A stretch of DNA of 64,000 bases, from contig MGWO01000002.1 in NCBI GenBank assembly GCA_001801025.1, forward strand, positions 124,001-188,000, written 5' to 3'. The DNA is from Gallionellales bacterium GWA2_54_124. GTDB taxonomy: Bacteria > Pseudomonadota > Gammaproteobacteria > Burkholderiales > Gallionellaceae. Positions 32,079-39,524 of this stretch are shown in pieces (the first letter of the stretch is position 1; every line of letters starts with the position of its first letter). Made by a program: the position numbers and the translations under genes. Below the pieces are notes generated by a model. That model saw nothing but the letters and a program-made list of their open reading frames with translations, did not search any database and was not told the origin of the DNA.

Positions 32079-32702
32079 ATGAATCAGGAAATCATCAAAC
32101 GTCGTATGCCGAGCGAAGAGCGGCAAAGCGAGATTGTGCGCGTCGCTATTCATCTGGCGGCAGAAAAAGGCATCGACAGTGTGACCACTCAGGACATGGC
32201 TGATGCGATGAAGGTGTCGCAAGGGGCTATATTTAAGCATTTTCCGACCAAGGATGATATCTGGCTAGCCGTCATCTACTGGATTCGCAACAGACTGATG
32301 ACGGTCGTGGAAAAAGCCGCGTCAGAGGCGACAGGCCCGATCGACGCCATTGAGCGGATGTTTTTTGCACATATCACTTTCATCGGCAAGCATCCTTCTA
32401 TTCCTCGCTTGCTGTTCTCGGAGATGCTGCATAAAAGAAACAGCAAACTTCGTGAACTAATTCAGGGGATTATCTCTGGGTATGAAGAAAAAATTGCGGG
32501 TCTGCTTGAAGCCGCAAAGGCGCAATCACTGGTGGCTCATGACCTTGACAGTAAAAATGCCGCTGTACTCTACATCGGGATGATTCAGGGATTGTTCATG
32601 CAAGTTTCAATTTTTGGTGGCAAACGCACTTTGCTGGATGAAGCCAAAAAAACTTTTCCGATTTTTCTGCACGGCATCAAGAAACGTAACGATGATATTT
32701 AA
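32079..32702 (+). CDS. TetR-family regulator
   Basis: A 207-residue regulator. N-terminal HTH: EIVRVAIHLAAEKG, TTQDMADAMKVSQGAIFKHF, then FPTKDDIW. A helical ligand-binding half follows. AAAGGAATTTT upstream of ATG. It is 24 bp after the ATPase gene, so it is probably the operon's own repressor. Confidence 0.88.
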   Translation: MNQEIIKRRMPSEERQSEIVRVAIHLAAEKGIDSVTTQDMADAMKVSQGAIFKHFPTKDDIWLAVIYWIRNRLMTVVEKAASEATGPIDAIERMFFAHITFIGKHPSIPRLLFSEMLHKRNSKLRELIQGIISGYEEKIAGLLEAAKAQSLVAHDLDSKNAAVLYIGMIQGLFMQVSIFGGKRTLLDEAKKTFPIFLHGIKKRNDDI

Positions 32703-32732
32703 CTTTTACCACAACGCATGAAAGACAGAACA

Positions 32733-33167
32733 ATGAAAAAACAGCTCAAATTATTGGCCGCCGTCACCCTGATTTTTACCACGTTCGCAGCACATGCCGC
32801 AGAACCGCTTGCCTTGCAACAGGTCATGAAAGACCTGGGCAAAAACATGCAAATCGTGACCGATGGTATATCCCGTGAAGACTGGACATTGGTTGAACAT
32901 AGTGCACATCTGATCGGTGAACATCCGGAGGCGCCGTTGAGTGAAAAAGTGCGCATCATGGCTTTTATGGGAAGCAATATGGGCAAATTCAAATCATTTG
33001 ACGGCCAAACTCATGAGGCGGCACATGAGATGGCCGAGGCAGCTCAGGAGAAAGACGGGCAGAAGGTGATCGCAACATTCCAGAAATTACAGATCGGCTG
33101 CCTTGCCTGCCATCAGGCATTCCGCCCCGCCTTCGTGGCGCATTTCTATGGCAAGTCTGCCAACTAA
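32733..33167 (+). CDS. Periplasmic cytochrome c'-like protein
   Basis: A 144-residue protein with signal peptide (LKLLAAVTLIFTTFAAHA, cut before AEP). Haem c motif GCLACHQAFRP close to the C terminus, as in cytochrome c' with its four-helix bundle. Start ATG 32733 is preferred over 32718 for a standard signal peptide. Cytochromes c' bind NO and CO (family knowledge). It sits between the exporter regulator and a second cytochrome. Confidence 0.8.
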   Translation: MKKQLKLLAAVTLIFTTFAAHAAEPLALQQVMKDLGKNMQIVTDGISREDWTLVEHSAHLIGEHPEAPLSEKVRIMAFMGSNMGKFKSFDGQTHEAAHEMAEAAQEKDGQKVIATFQKLQIGCLACHQAFRPAFVAHFYGKSAN

Positions 33168-33190
33168 ATTTTAATCGGAGCGTATGAATC

Positions 33191-33658
33191 ATGAAAAATT
33201 GCAAATTGAGCTGGAGTCTGGTGATTGTCCTGAGTGTCGTTGTCGCCCTGTTCGCCTACAAATTTACCGTAGGCGAAGTGCAACCCTCCGAGGATGGTCG
33301 TCAGGCCATCCTGTTGAGCAAAGATGAACGTAATGCATTGCTGCTTGAAATGCGTAACTGGTTGCAAAATTCACAAGCCATATTGGCAGCGGCATCCGAG
33401 AAGGATTTCGATACCGTCATTAAATCAGCCAAAGCCTCCGGCATGGCGGCGGAAGCGGATACACCCGGCTCGTTGTTCAGGAAGATTCCTGTTGAAATGA
33501 AGGCGCTCGGTTTTGGAACCCGCAAGAAATTTGATGACATCGCCGCTGACGCAGCGGAATTCAAGGACAGTAACCGCATCGTCAGCAAACTGAGTGTGGC
33601 TATGAACAATTGCGTCGCATGTCACGCGACGTATCGTTTTGTAGAAACGGCACCATAG
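33191..33658 (+). CDS. Membrane-anchored cytochrome c'-like protein
   Basis: A 155-residue protein. An N-terminal TM segment (LVIVLSVVVALFAYKF) with no clear cleavage site, then a helical domain with NNCVACHATYRF near the end. It is a paralogue in layout to the preceding cytochrome. The two may form a pair that reports on or detoxifies NO. Confidence 0.78.
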   Translation: MKNCKLSWSLVIVLSVVVALFAYKFTVGEVQPSEDGRQAILLSKDERNALLLEMRNWLQNSQAILAAASEKDFDTVIKSAKASGMAAEADTPGSLFRKIPVEMKALGFGTRKKFDDIAADAAEFKDSNRIVSKLSVAMNNCVACHATYRFVETAP

Positions 33659-33702
33659 GCGGCAATCCTGTGAATCGTATCCTCAATACCGAAAGTTTTT
33701 AC

Positions 33703-35025
33703 ATGAAAATGACGCCGCACGTTTTGTTATTTGCATTGGTTCTGTCGGGTACGACTCATGCGGCAGATTTGCTGGATGTGTTTCGCAGCGCACTAACCAA
33801 TGATCCTGTCTTTGCTGCCGCGCGCGCGGCGGAACAGGCAGGACAGGAGAAGCTGCCGCAAGGCCGCGCCTTGATAATGCCGAGTGTGAATCTTAACGCG
33901 AACAGCACGTTCAACGATCAGACGACGCAGTATCGCGGGGCGACGTTCTTTCCCAGTGGCAATCATCGCTATAACAGCAACGGTTACGGCGTGACACTGG
34001 TTCAGCCCCTGTTTCGTCAGCAGAACTGGCTGATGTATTCAGAAGCCAAATTACAGGTGGCGCAAACCGAAGCACAGTTCAGAATCGCCGAGCAGGATTT
34101 GGTGTTGCGCACCGCACAGGCCTACTTTGACGTGCTGATTGCTCAGGATAGTGTGCAGCTTGCCGGGTCGCAGAAGCGTGCCATTTTGGAACAACTGGCT
34201 CAGGCTAAACGAAATTTCGAAGTCGGCAGTGCGACCATCACTGATACGCTTGAAGCACAGGCGCGCCATGATCTGATCCGTGCGCAGGAAATTACCGCGC
34301 AGAACAATCTCGAAATCAAGCGCAGTGCCTTGCAGCAGTTGATCAATGAACAGCCGAAAGCGCTAAAACCACTAGGCAAACAGTTCAAGCTGGATACTCC
34401 ACAGCCTGCGGATATGGAAAAGTGGGTGAATGAGGCACAACTGAACAATCCGCAACTGGCCATCGCGCAGGCAGGAGCTGATCTGGCCGAAAAAGAAGTG
34501 AAGCGTAATTTCGGCGGACACTTGCCCACGGTGGATCTGGTCGCTAACTACTCAAAGAATTATGCTAACGGCAGCAACTTCGGCGTCGGCAGCGACAGCA
34601 CAAACAAGAGTGTCGGTGTGCAACTTAACCTGCCGCTCTTTCAAGGTGGTGCTACCCATTCCAGGTGGCGCGAGGCGCAAGCCAATAGTGAACGGGCAAA
34701 ACAGGAATTGGAAAATGCCCGGCGCAGCGTTGCGCAGCAAACACGCGAAGCCTACCTGGGTGTGGTGAGTGGTATCGCTCAGGTCATGGCCTTACAACAG
34801 GCATTGGTCTCCAGCGAAAGTGTGTTGGAGGCCAGCAAACTGGGGCAGGAAGTCGGCGTGCGTACTAATCTGGACGTGTTGAATGCGCAGCAGCAGCTTT
34901 ATTCGACGCGTCGCGATTTGTATCAGGCCGAATACAGCTACCTGTTGAGTCAGCTACGTCTGAAGGCGGCTGTGGGCGCGCTGGATGAGGCGGAGCTGGT
35001 CAAGATAAATCTGGCGTTGCATTAA
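33703..35025 (+). CDS. TolC-family outer-membrane channel
   Basis: A 440-residue protein. Signal peptide HVLLFALVLSGTTHAAD, then the repeated TolC halves (DLLDVFRSALTNDP, AQAYFDVLIAQDSVQLA, VGVQLNLPLFQGG, AQQQLYSTRRDLYQAEYSYL). It would complete the tripartite exporter begun at 28977. Start ATG 33703 is chosen for the signal peptide. GTG 33670 is an alternative. Confidence 0.87.
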   Translation: MKMTPHVLLFALVLSGTTHAADLLDVFRSALTNDPVFAAARAAEQAGQEKLPQGRALIMPSVNLNANSTFNDQTTQYRGATFFPSGNHRYNSNGYGVTLVQPLFRQQNWLMYSEAKLQVAQTEAQFRIAEQDLVLRTAQAYFDVLIAQDSVQLAGSQKRAILEQLAQAKRNFEVGSATITDTLEAQARHDLIRAQEITAQNNLEIKRSALQQLINEQPKALKPLGKQFKLDTPQPADMEKWVNEAQLNNPQLAIAQAGADLAEKEVKRNFGGHLPTVDLVANYSKNYANGSNFGVGSDSTNKSVGVQLNLPLFQGGATHSRWREAQANSERAKQELENARRSVAQQTREAYLGVVSGIAQVMALQQALVSSESVLEASKLGQEVGVRTNLDVLNAQQQLYSTRRDLYQAEYSYLLSQLRLKAAVGALDEAELVKINLALH

Positions 35026-35108
35026 TACAATCGGTTATGCATAAAATGAGGGCTACCTTCGTCCTGCCCCCATAAGTCCTTACATAACGTTGCGGATAAA
35101 AACTTTAT

Positions 35109-35738
35109 ATGGAAAACAAAAATATGAATTATCCCGATTTTTTTGATGCAGTACCCAGGATTGGTTTGTATGACCCGTTGGCTGAATTCCTTGGCGCAAC
35201 GGAGCAGGGTGTGCTTCAGTACAGTTATTTTGATGCGGTACGACTGGCTGGGCACTCCTGTCCGACGGTCGCCTCAGCCTATTGGGCAACTTATAAGGCC
35301 TTGTCCGCGCTCTATCCCAATGCGACGCCTGTGCGTGGCGATATACGCGTGGAATTCAGAAGGAGCAACGAGGTCGGAGTTACGGGTGTAATCGCAAATA
35401 TCGTCAGTATGCTGACGGGTGCAATGTCCGACAGTGGATTTAAGGGGGTTGGGGGGCGTTTCGACAGGCGCGAGCGGTTATTTTTTGCCGTGACGATGCA
35501 AGGAGAAATCCGCTACACCCGGCTTGATACTAATCAGGCAGTTGAAATCGCATTCAATCTGCAACGCGTTCCGGCATCGCCGCGGCTGCCCGAGTTGATG
35601 GAAAAATGTCTGTCCAATACCGCAAACCAGATGGACGTGGCTGAATTCCGGGAGCATTGGCAGGAGCGGGTGCGCTGCATTCTGCTGGATCATGGTGACG
35701 ATCCGGAAGTCTTTGTAGTCACTCGCGTTCGAGAGTGA
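35109..35738 (+). CDS. FmdE-like domain protein
   Basis: A 209-residue protein. FDAVRLAGHSCPTVASAY and the following helix resemble the FmdE (formylmethanofuran dehydrogenase subunit E-like) fold, with GHSCP as the expected metal or ligand site. Bacterial members are of unknown role. It is followed after 1 bp by hemerythrin, so the two may act together. An internal ATG at 35124 is an alternative start. Confidence 0.6.
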   Translation: MENKNMNYPDFFDAVPRIGLYDPLAEFLGATEQGVLQYSYFDAVRLAGHSCPTVASAYWATYKALSALYPNATPVRGDIRVEFRRSNEVGVTGVIANIVSMLTGAMSDSGFKGVGGRFDRRERLFFAVTMQGEIRYTRLDTNQAVEIAFNLQRVPASPRLPELMEKCLSNTANQMDVAEFREHWQERVRCILLDHGDDPEVFVVTRVRE

Positions 35739-35739
35739 C

Positions 35740-36135
35740 ATGAAAAGAAGTGCCATTTTGCAACCGCTATCGCGTGAACATCACACAGCGCTTAGTTTGG
35801 CCAAATCGTGCGAACGGGCGGCGCTGTCAGATGACTCGGCAAAGGTTGCACAAGCTTGTCAGCGCGCGATGCTGGCCTTTTCGGCAGAGTTGGAGCCTCA
35901 CTTCCAGATTGAGGAGCAATCCTTGCTGCCGTTGCTGAAAGGTCCGAAAACACAAAATCTGGTGCAGCGCACGTTGGCTGACCACGAGCGGTTACGCGCA
36001 TTACTTCCCGGTTTGCAGCAAACTGATGCTGCTGCATTGGGCAGTTTTGGCAAATGTCTGAACGCGCATGTGCGCTTTGAGGAAAGAGAGCTATTTGCAG
36101 TGCTTGAAAGTTTATTAGAAGCACGAGAAATATAA
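35740..36135 (+). CDS. Hemerythrin HHE-domain protein
   Basis: A 131-residue protein with the HHE metal ligands: SREHHTAL, EPHFQIEEQSLL, DHERLRALL and HVRFEERELF. Such proteins bind O2 or NO at a di-iron centre. It begins 1 bp after the FmdE-like gene. The grouping with cytochromes c' suggests a nitrosative or oxygen-sensing context (inference). Confidence 0.87.
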   Translation: MKRSAILQPLSREHHTALSLAKSCERAALSDDSAKVAQACQRAMLAFSAELEPHFQIEEQSLLPLLKGPKTQNLVQRTLADHERLRALLPGLQQTDAAALGSFGKCLNAHVRFEERELFAVLESLLEAREI

Positions 36136-36654
36136 CTGATTGGAGACGCAATACACAAATCACGGGACACATATCCTGATGTTTTTGGCAGGCATCGACT
36201 GACGGATTTGGGTCGTTTGAAGAGCGTCGATCCCCTGAATTGCGTACTCGGAAGCTGCCCATCGCCAATAACTGCTCCGTCTCGTTTTCTGTTATACAAC
36301 ATTGTAAAATTGTTGCCAGAAGGCAGTCGGTCAGCAACATAGGTAACTGCTACGCTGAGGGCCAGCCAAAATTTCTATTTTGCAGCATGATGATCCGTCC
36401 CAACCAGTTGGCGTGCGGCAAGTCGCCGATTCCAACCAGAGCGACAATTGTTGGTCACACGGTTAGAGCATAAAAAATTTCCGATCCACCATAGATTGCT
36501 CAGATAGCCTAAATTTCAGACGAAAAATTCACCAAGCCCCCCCCCTTGGTGATGGAATGTGTGAAAACTTTATTTTAGACACTTGTCAGTGAGCCCAATA
36601 TCTACAACAATCCAGCCTTGCTTGAAATTACATAACTACAACAGGGAATACAGG
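36136..36654. other. Intergenic region with C9 tract in a hairpin
   Basis: About 520 bp with no supported gene. Includes TCACCAAG, a run of nine C (36537-36545), and CTTGGTGA (36529-36552), an inverted repeat with a homopolymer loop. It lies about 100 bp before the HU gene. Confidence 0.5.
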
Positions 36655-36939
36655 ATGAATCGCAAAGAACTGATCGAAGCACTGGCAGCAAATACAGGCA
36701 GCACTAAAATTGATGCGGAACGTAATTTGTCTGCACTGATCGAGATTGTCACCGACACCTTGAGTCGTGGAGACAACATTGTCTTGGTTGGTTTCGGTAC
36801 ATTTGAAGTGCGAGAACGTGCTGCTCGCACTGGACGTAATCCAGCAACGGGTGCCGAACTGAAAATCGCTGCATCCAAACAGGCTGCCTTCAAGCCGGGT
36901 GCAACATTGAAGGCTGCAGTTAATAGCGGGAAAAAATAA
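36655..36939 (+). CDS. HU-family DNA-binding protein
   Basis: A 94-residue protein with MNRKELIEALAANTG, the signature GFGTFEVRERAARTGRNPATG and C-terminal KPGATLKAAVNSGKK. Histone-like architectural protein, an extra copy outside the usual housekeeping context. ATG 36655 has ACAGGA. It begins a nucleoid-protein cluster with an IHF-alpha gene. Confidence 0.92.
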   Translation: MNRKELIEALAANTGSTKIDAERNLSALIEIVTDTLSRGDNIVLVGFGTFEVRERAARTGRNPATGAELKIAASKQAAFKPGATLKAAVNSGKK

Positions 36940-36953
36940 TCACACCTACACAC

Positions 36954-36975
36954 GACAGTCATTTTTATGACTGTC
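36954..36975. promoter_or_regulatory. Inverted repeat before the winged-helix gene
   Basis: GACAGTCA-TTTTTA-TGACTGTC, an exact 8-bp inverted repeat that ends 7 bp before ATG 36983. No U-run follows, so it is an operator or translation-blocking hairpin rather than a terminator. Confidence 0.55.
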
Positions 36976-36982
36976 ACTATCT

Positions 36983-37225
36983 ATGCCAACCAATCAAATT
37001 TTACTTCACTTGAAAAAACATGGTGAAAAACTCGACACGGAAATCGCTGACGCCATCGGAATTCCGCTGGCAACAGCACAGATCCATTTGGCGGAACTTA
37101 CCGCTAAGGGGAAGGTGATGTCGTGCCATGTAACTCGGTTTATTGAGGGTAAGAAAATCGAGGGGGTGGTTTGTCGCCTGGCTGGATATACGCCTCCGAC
37201 TGCGCCGGGCAGAAAGTCGACGTGA
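36983..37225 (+). CDS. Small winged-helix regulator
   Basis: An 80-residue protein with an ArsR/FaeA-like winged helix (ILLHLKKHGEKL, EIADAIGIPLATAQIHLAEL, KGKVMSCHVTRF). The inverted repeat just upstream could be its own site. It lies between HU and IHF-alpha. Confidence 0.6.
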   Translation: MPTNQILLHLKKHGEKLDTEIADAIGIPLATAQIHLAELTAKGKVMSCHVTRFIEGKKIEGVVCRLAGYTPPTAPGRKST

Positions 37226-37309
37226 TCTGCAGTCATGTTTTCCCTTGTGCGTGCAGATGTAATGGCATGCTTCGTGTATTGTGAGTTGAAATTCAGGAAA
37301 GTATTTAAC

Positions 37310-37615
37310 ATGACATTGACTAAAGCAGAACTCGCGGATTTGTTGTTTGCAAAAGTTGGCCTGAATAAGCGTGAAGCCAAGGATATGGTGGAAGCTTTTT
37401 TCGAGGAAATACGCGTCAAGCTTGAAGGGCGCGAAGAGGTTAAATTATCCGGCTTCGGCAACTTTCAGTTGCGCGATAAATCGCAACGTCCCGGTCGTAA
37501 TCCCAAGACTGGCGAGGAAATCCCCATCTCTGCGCGGCGCGTGGTCACTTTTCATCCCAGTGCGAAACTAAAAAACCTGGTTGAGAAAAATTATCATGGA
37601 ATACCAAGGGCCTGA
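37310..37615 (+). CDS. ihfA: Integration host factor alpha-like protein
   Basis: A 101-residue protein. [23 protein letters not shown] and [27 protein letters not shown] match the IHF-alpha pattern. In most genomes ihfA follows pheT. Here it stands with HU and a winged-helix gene, so it may be a second copy. IHF bends DNA at sigma-54 promoters, which is notable given the sigma-54-like gene downstream. Start ATG 37310 is preferred by family length. Confidence 0.9.
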   Translation: MTLTKAELADLLFAKVGLNKREAKDMVEAFFEEIRVKLEGREEVKLSGFGNFQLRDKSQRPGRNPKTGEEIPISARRVVTFHPSAKLKNLVEKNYHGIPRA

Positions 37616-37675
37616 TTGTTGGCGGCCACAATCGATATTCTGATTCTTCTGCCTTTGAACGGTTAGCTCACTAAT

Positions 37676-37996
37676 ATGGGATTTTACAAAGAACCTACTG
37701 ACTATAACAAAACTGCGCTTTCAGACCTGCAAAGTGCATGGTCTGTGTTGAGAGACGCTGTCGTCAATGATTTTAGTTTCCCAAATTCAGACACACTCCT
37801 GTTTTACATTGATGAGGCGATGAGTTTGGAGTTTGTGAAGAACTTGAAATTGATGAAAGAATTACTTCTGTTTATTTGCAATATTGCCAGTCAATCTGCA
37901 CCGGAAGAAATCATCAAATTGTCTGAAATGGTAAGGGAGGCCTTGGAAGATGTTTTCTCGGCAATCGCGGAAGGTGGAAAACTTTGCCAGAGGTAA
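37676..37996 (+). CDS. Hypothetical helical protein
   Basis: A 106-residue mostly helical, acidic protein (LLFYIDEAMSLEFVKNLKLM, IIKLSEMVREALEDV). No recognised domain and no obvious strong ribosome site. It sits between ihfA and the sigma-54-like gene. Confidence 0.5.
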   Translation: MGFYKEPTDYNKTALSDLQSAWSVLRDAVVNDFSFPNSDTLLFYIDEAMSLEFVKNLKLMKELLLFICNIASQSAPEEIIKLSEMVREALEDVFSAIAEGGKLCQR

Positions 37997-38060
37997 CTTA
38001 ATTTAATGCATTTCGTTGTGTATCCGCGATGTTAAAAAACACTTATCGGCGTAATAACGA

Positions 38061-39356
38061 TTGCAGCACTATAACAATAAAAAAATTGATGCCGGACTGC
38101 TCGGCAAAATCGTCCTCGCCCGCTTTCTGGAGTTGCCGCTACGGACTTTCGACTGTCTCGTAACCCAAGTGGAGTTATCCACCGGGTTCGACGCCCTGCG
38201 CCCCTGGGTGACCGTGAGTCAATTGGAAGGCGCGCAGGTGGAGCATGATGCGGGCGAAGCCACTCAAACCCAAGTCTCCCCGGTTCTGGGGAAGATACAC
38301 GATATGAAAAACTTGTATCCCGGCACTGGGGCGAGCAGGGGGCTGATGTTTCTCTACCACTGCGACAGTTACGTGCGGGAATACCGGTTCGATGAAGAGG
38401 GTGTGAGCCTCATGATGTCTCGCCCGGACTTCCCTGCGGAACTAGCGGGCGTATTGCGCAGGTTGCGCCTCATCAATACCCGAAACCGGCTCACCCACGC
38501 ACTGATGCAGGCAGTGCTGGTATCACAAGCGGCATATCTGCGTTCCGGGCAGGCTTTGGCGCTCTTGCCCATGACCCAGGCGGAGATTTCCGCCCGGCTG
38601 CGATTGGAGTCGAATCTTTCCGTGGTGGCAGATCCGGGCCGGATTTCCCGATTGGTGCGCGTATTGTCCATCGCACTGCCGAACGGCGAAACGGTGCCGA
38701 TGGGCGGACTTTTTCCGAAGCCTCGGCAGGTTCATTGCCATTTCGTGGATCATGTGATTAAAATGGAAAAAGTATGGATGCTCCAGGAGGAATTGCGGGA
38801 GCCGCTGACGGATGGGGCCATCGTCGCCATCCTTGAGTGTGAATATGGCCTTCGTTTGTTGCGGCGCACGGTGGCCAACATCCGGCACGACTTGGCGATT
38901 CCCGATTTTCGGAGTCGCAGCCAGCGCATGAATTATCTGGCGGCGACCGAGGGGTTTACCGCACTGCTACCGTTGACTTATCAAGTGCTGCGAACTGCGG
39001 TTCCGGCCCAGTCGGGTGTGTACGAAATCCGGGCGGCGTTGGGTTCGCCCGCGAGTGAAGCAAAAGTACAAAAAACATTTGTCCGGGCACCCGCAGGATG
39101 GTTGGAGAAAAGTGCGCCACCGGGGCCGCACAGCGTAGTGTATATCGGCTCGACTGGAGATTTGCGCAAGCGACTGGGGGATCACCTGCGCGGCAGTAGC
39201 GATAATGTGTTACTTTATAACCATCTTGCAGATGGTGCCGCGCGGGTGCGGTTTCGTCTGGTCAGCGAAGGGTGGCGCTGGGCGGAGCGGGATCTGTACC
39301 GGGTATTTTGCGAAACCTTCGGTACGCCGCCGCTGTGTAATCGCATGAGCCCGTGA
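38061..39356 (+). CDS. Sigma-54-like factor fused to a GIY-YIG nuclease domain
   Basis: A 431-residue protein. Residues about 130-215 align with the RpoN core-binding/HTH region: INTRNRLTHALMQAV, LPMTQAEISARL, GRISRLVRVL and LPNGETVPMGGLFP. Next, EPLTDGAIVAILECEYG leads into LRRTVANIRHDLAIP (266-280), which corresponds to the RpoN box ARRTVAKYRE. The N terminus (RFLELPLRTFDCLVTQVEL) hints at a short region I. From 319 the C terminus is GIY-YIG: GVY (319-321), YIG (361-363), R369/R371, E409 and N427, the usual catalytic set. The start is uncertain, since TTG 38061 follows in-frame stops and no ATG is nearby. I know of no described role. The sigma-54 assignment rests on motif alignment by eye. 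Confidence 0.65.
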   Translation: MQHYNNKKIDAGLLGKIVLARFLELPLRTFDCLVTQVELSTGFDALRPWVTVSQLEGAQVEHDAGEATQTQVSPVLGKIHDMKNLYPGTGASRGLMFLYHCDSYVREYRFDEEGVSLMMSRPDFPAELAGVLRRLRLINTRNRLTHALMQAVLVSQAAYLRSGQALALLPMTQAEISARLRLESNLSVVADPGRISRLVRVLSIALPNGETVPMGGLFPKPRQVHCHFVDHVIKMEKVWMLQEELREPLTDGAIVAILECEYGLRLLRRTVANIRHDLAIPDFRSRSQRMNYLAATEGFTALLPLTYQVLRTAVPAQSGVYEIRAALGSPASEAKVQKTFVRAPAGWLEKSAPPGPHSVVYIGSTGDLRKRLGDHLRGSSDNVLLYNHLADGAARVRFRLVSEGWRWAERDLYRVFCETFGTPPLCNRMSP

Positions 39357-39456
39357 GAAAGAGAACCGCCAGAGAAGAAGATGTCATATCAGAGTTTGGC
39401 GCAAAACGTGAACAAGAATAAATAAAAGTTGGGACATATCGTGGAAAAAATATTGC

Positions 39457-39478
39457 GCAAGCAAGCAAGCAAGCAAGC
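39457..39478. repeat. (GCAA)5 tetranucleotide repeat
   Basis: Five exact GCAA units then GC, 47 bp before the globin-sensor ATG. The upstream frame has a TGA at 39480, so the repeat is not translated in that frame. Slippage would change promoter or leader spacing. Confidence 0.7.
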
Positions 39479-39524
39479 CTGACGTCCCTCTCACCGTCTG
39501 CGGCTCTATAGCGGGAGTCGGACT

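Noticed and set aside
36136..36654. Possible small RNA or tRNA gene before HU
   Set aside because: No cloverleaf, and only an isolated inverted repeat is visible.
39457..39478. GCAA repeats considered as a CRISPR or iteron array
   Set aside because: Units are four bases with no spacers; a simple-sequence tract.
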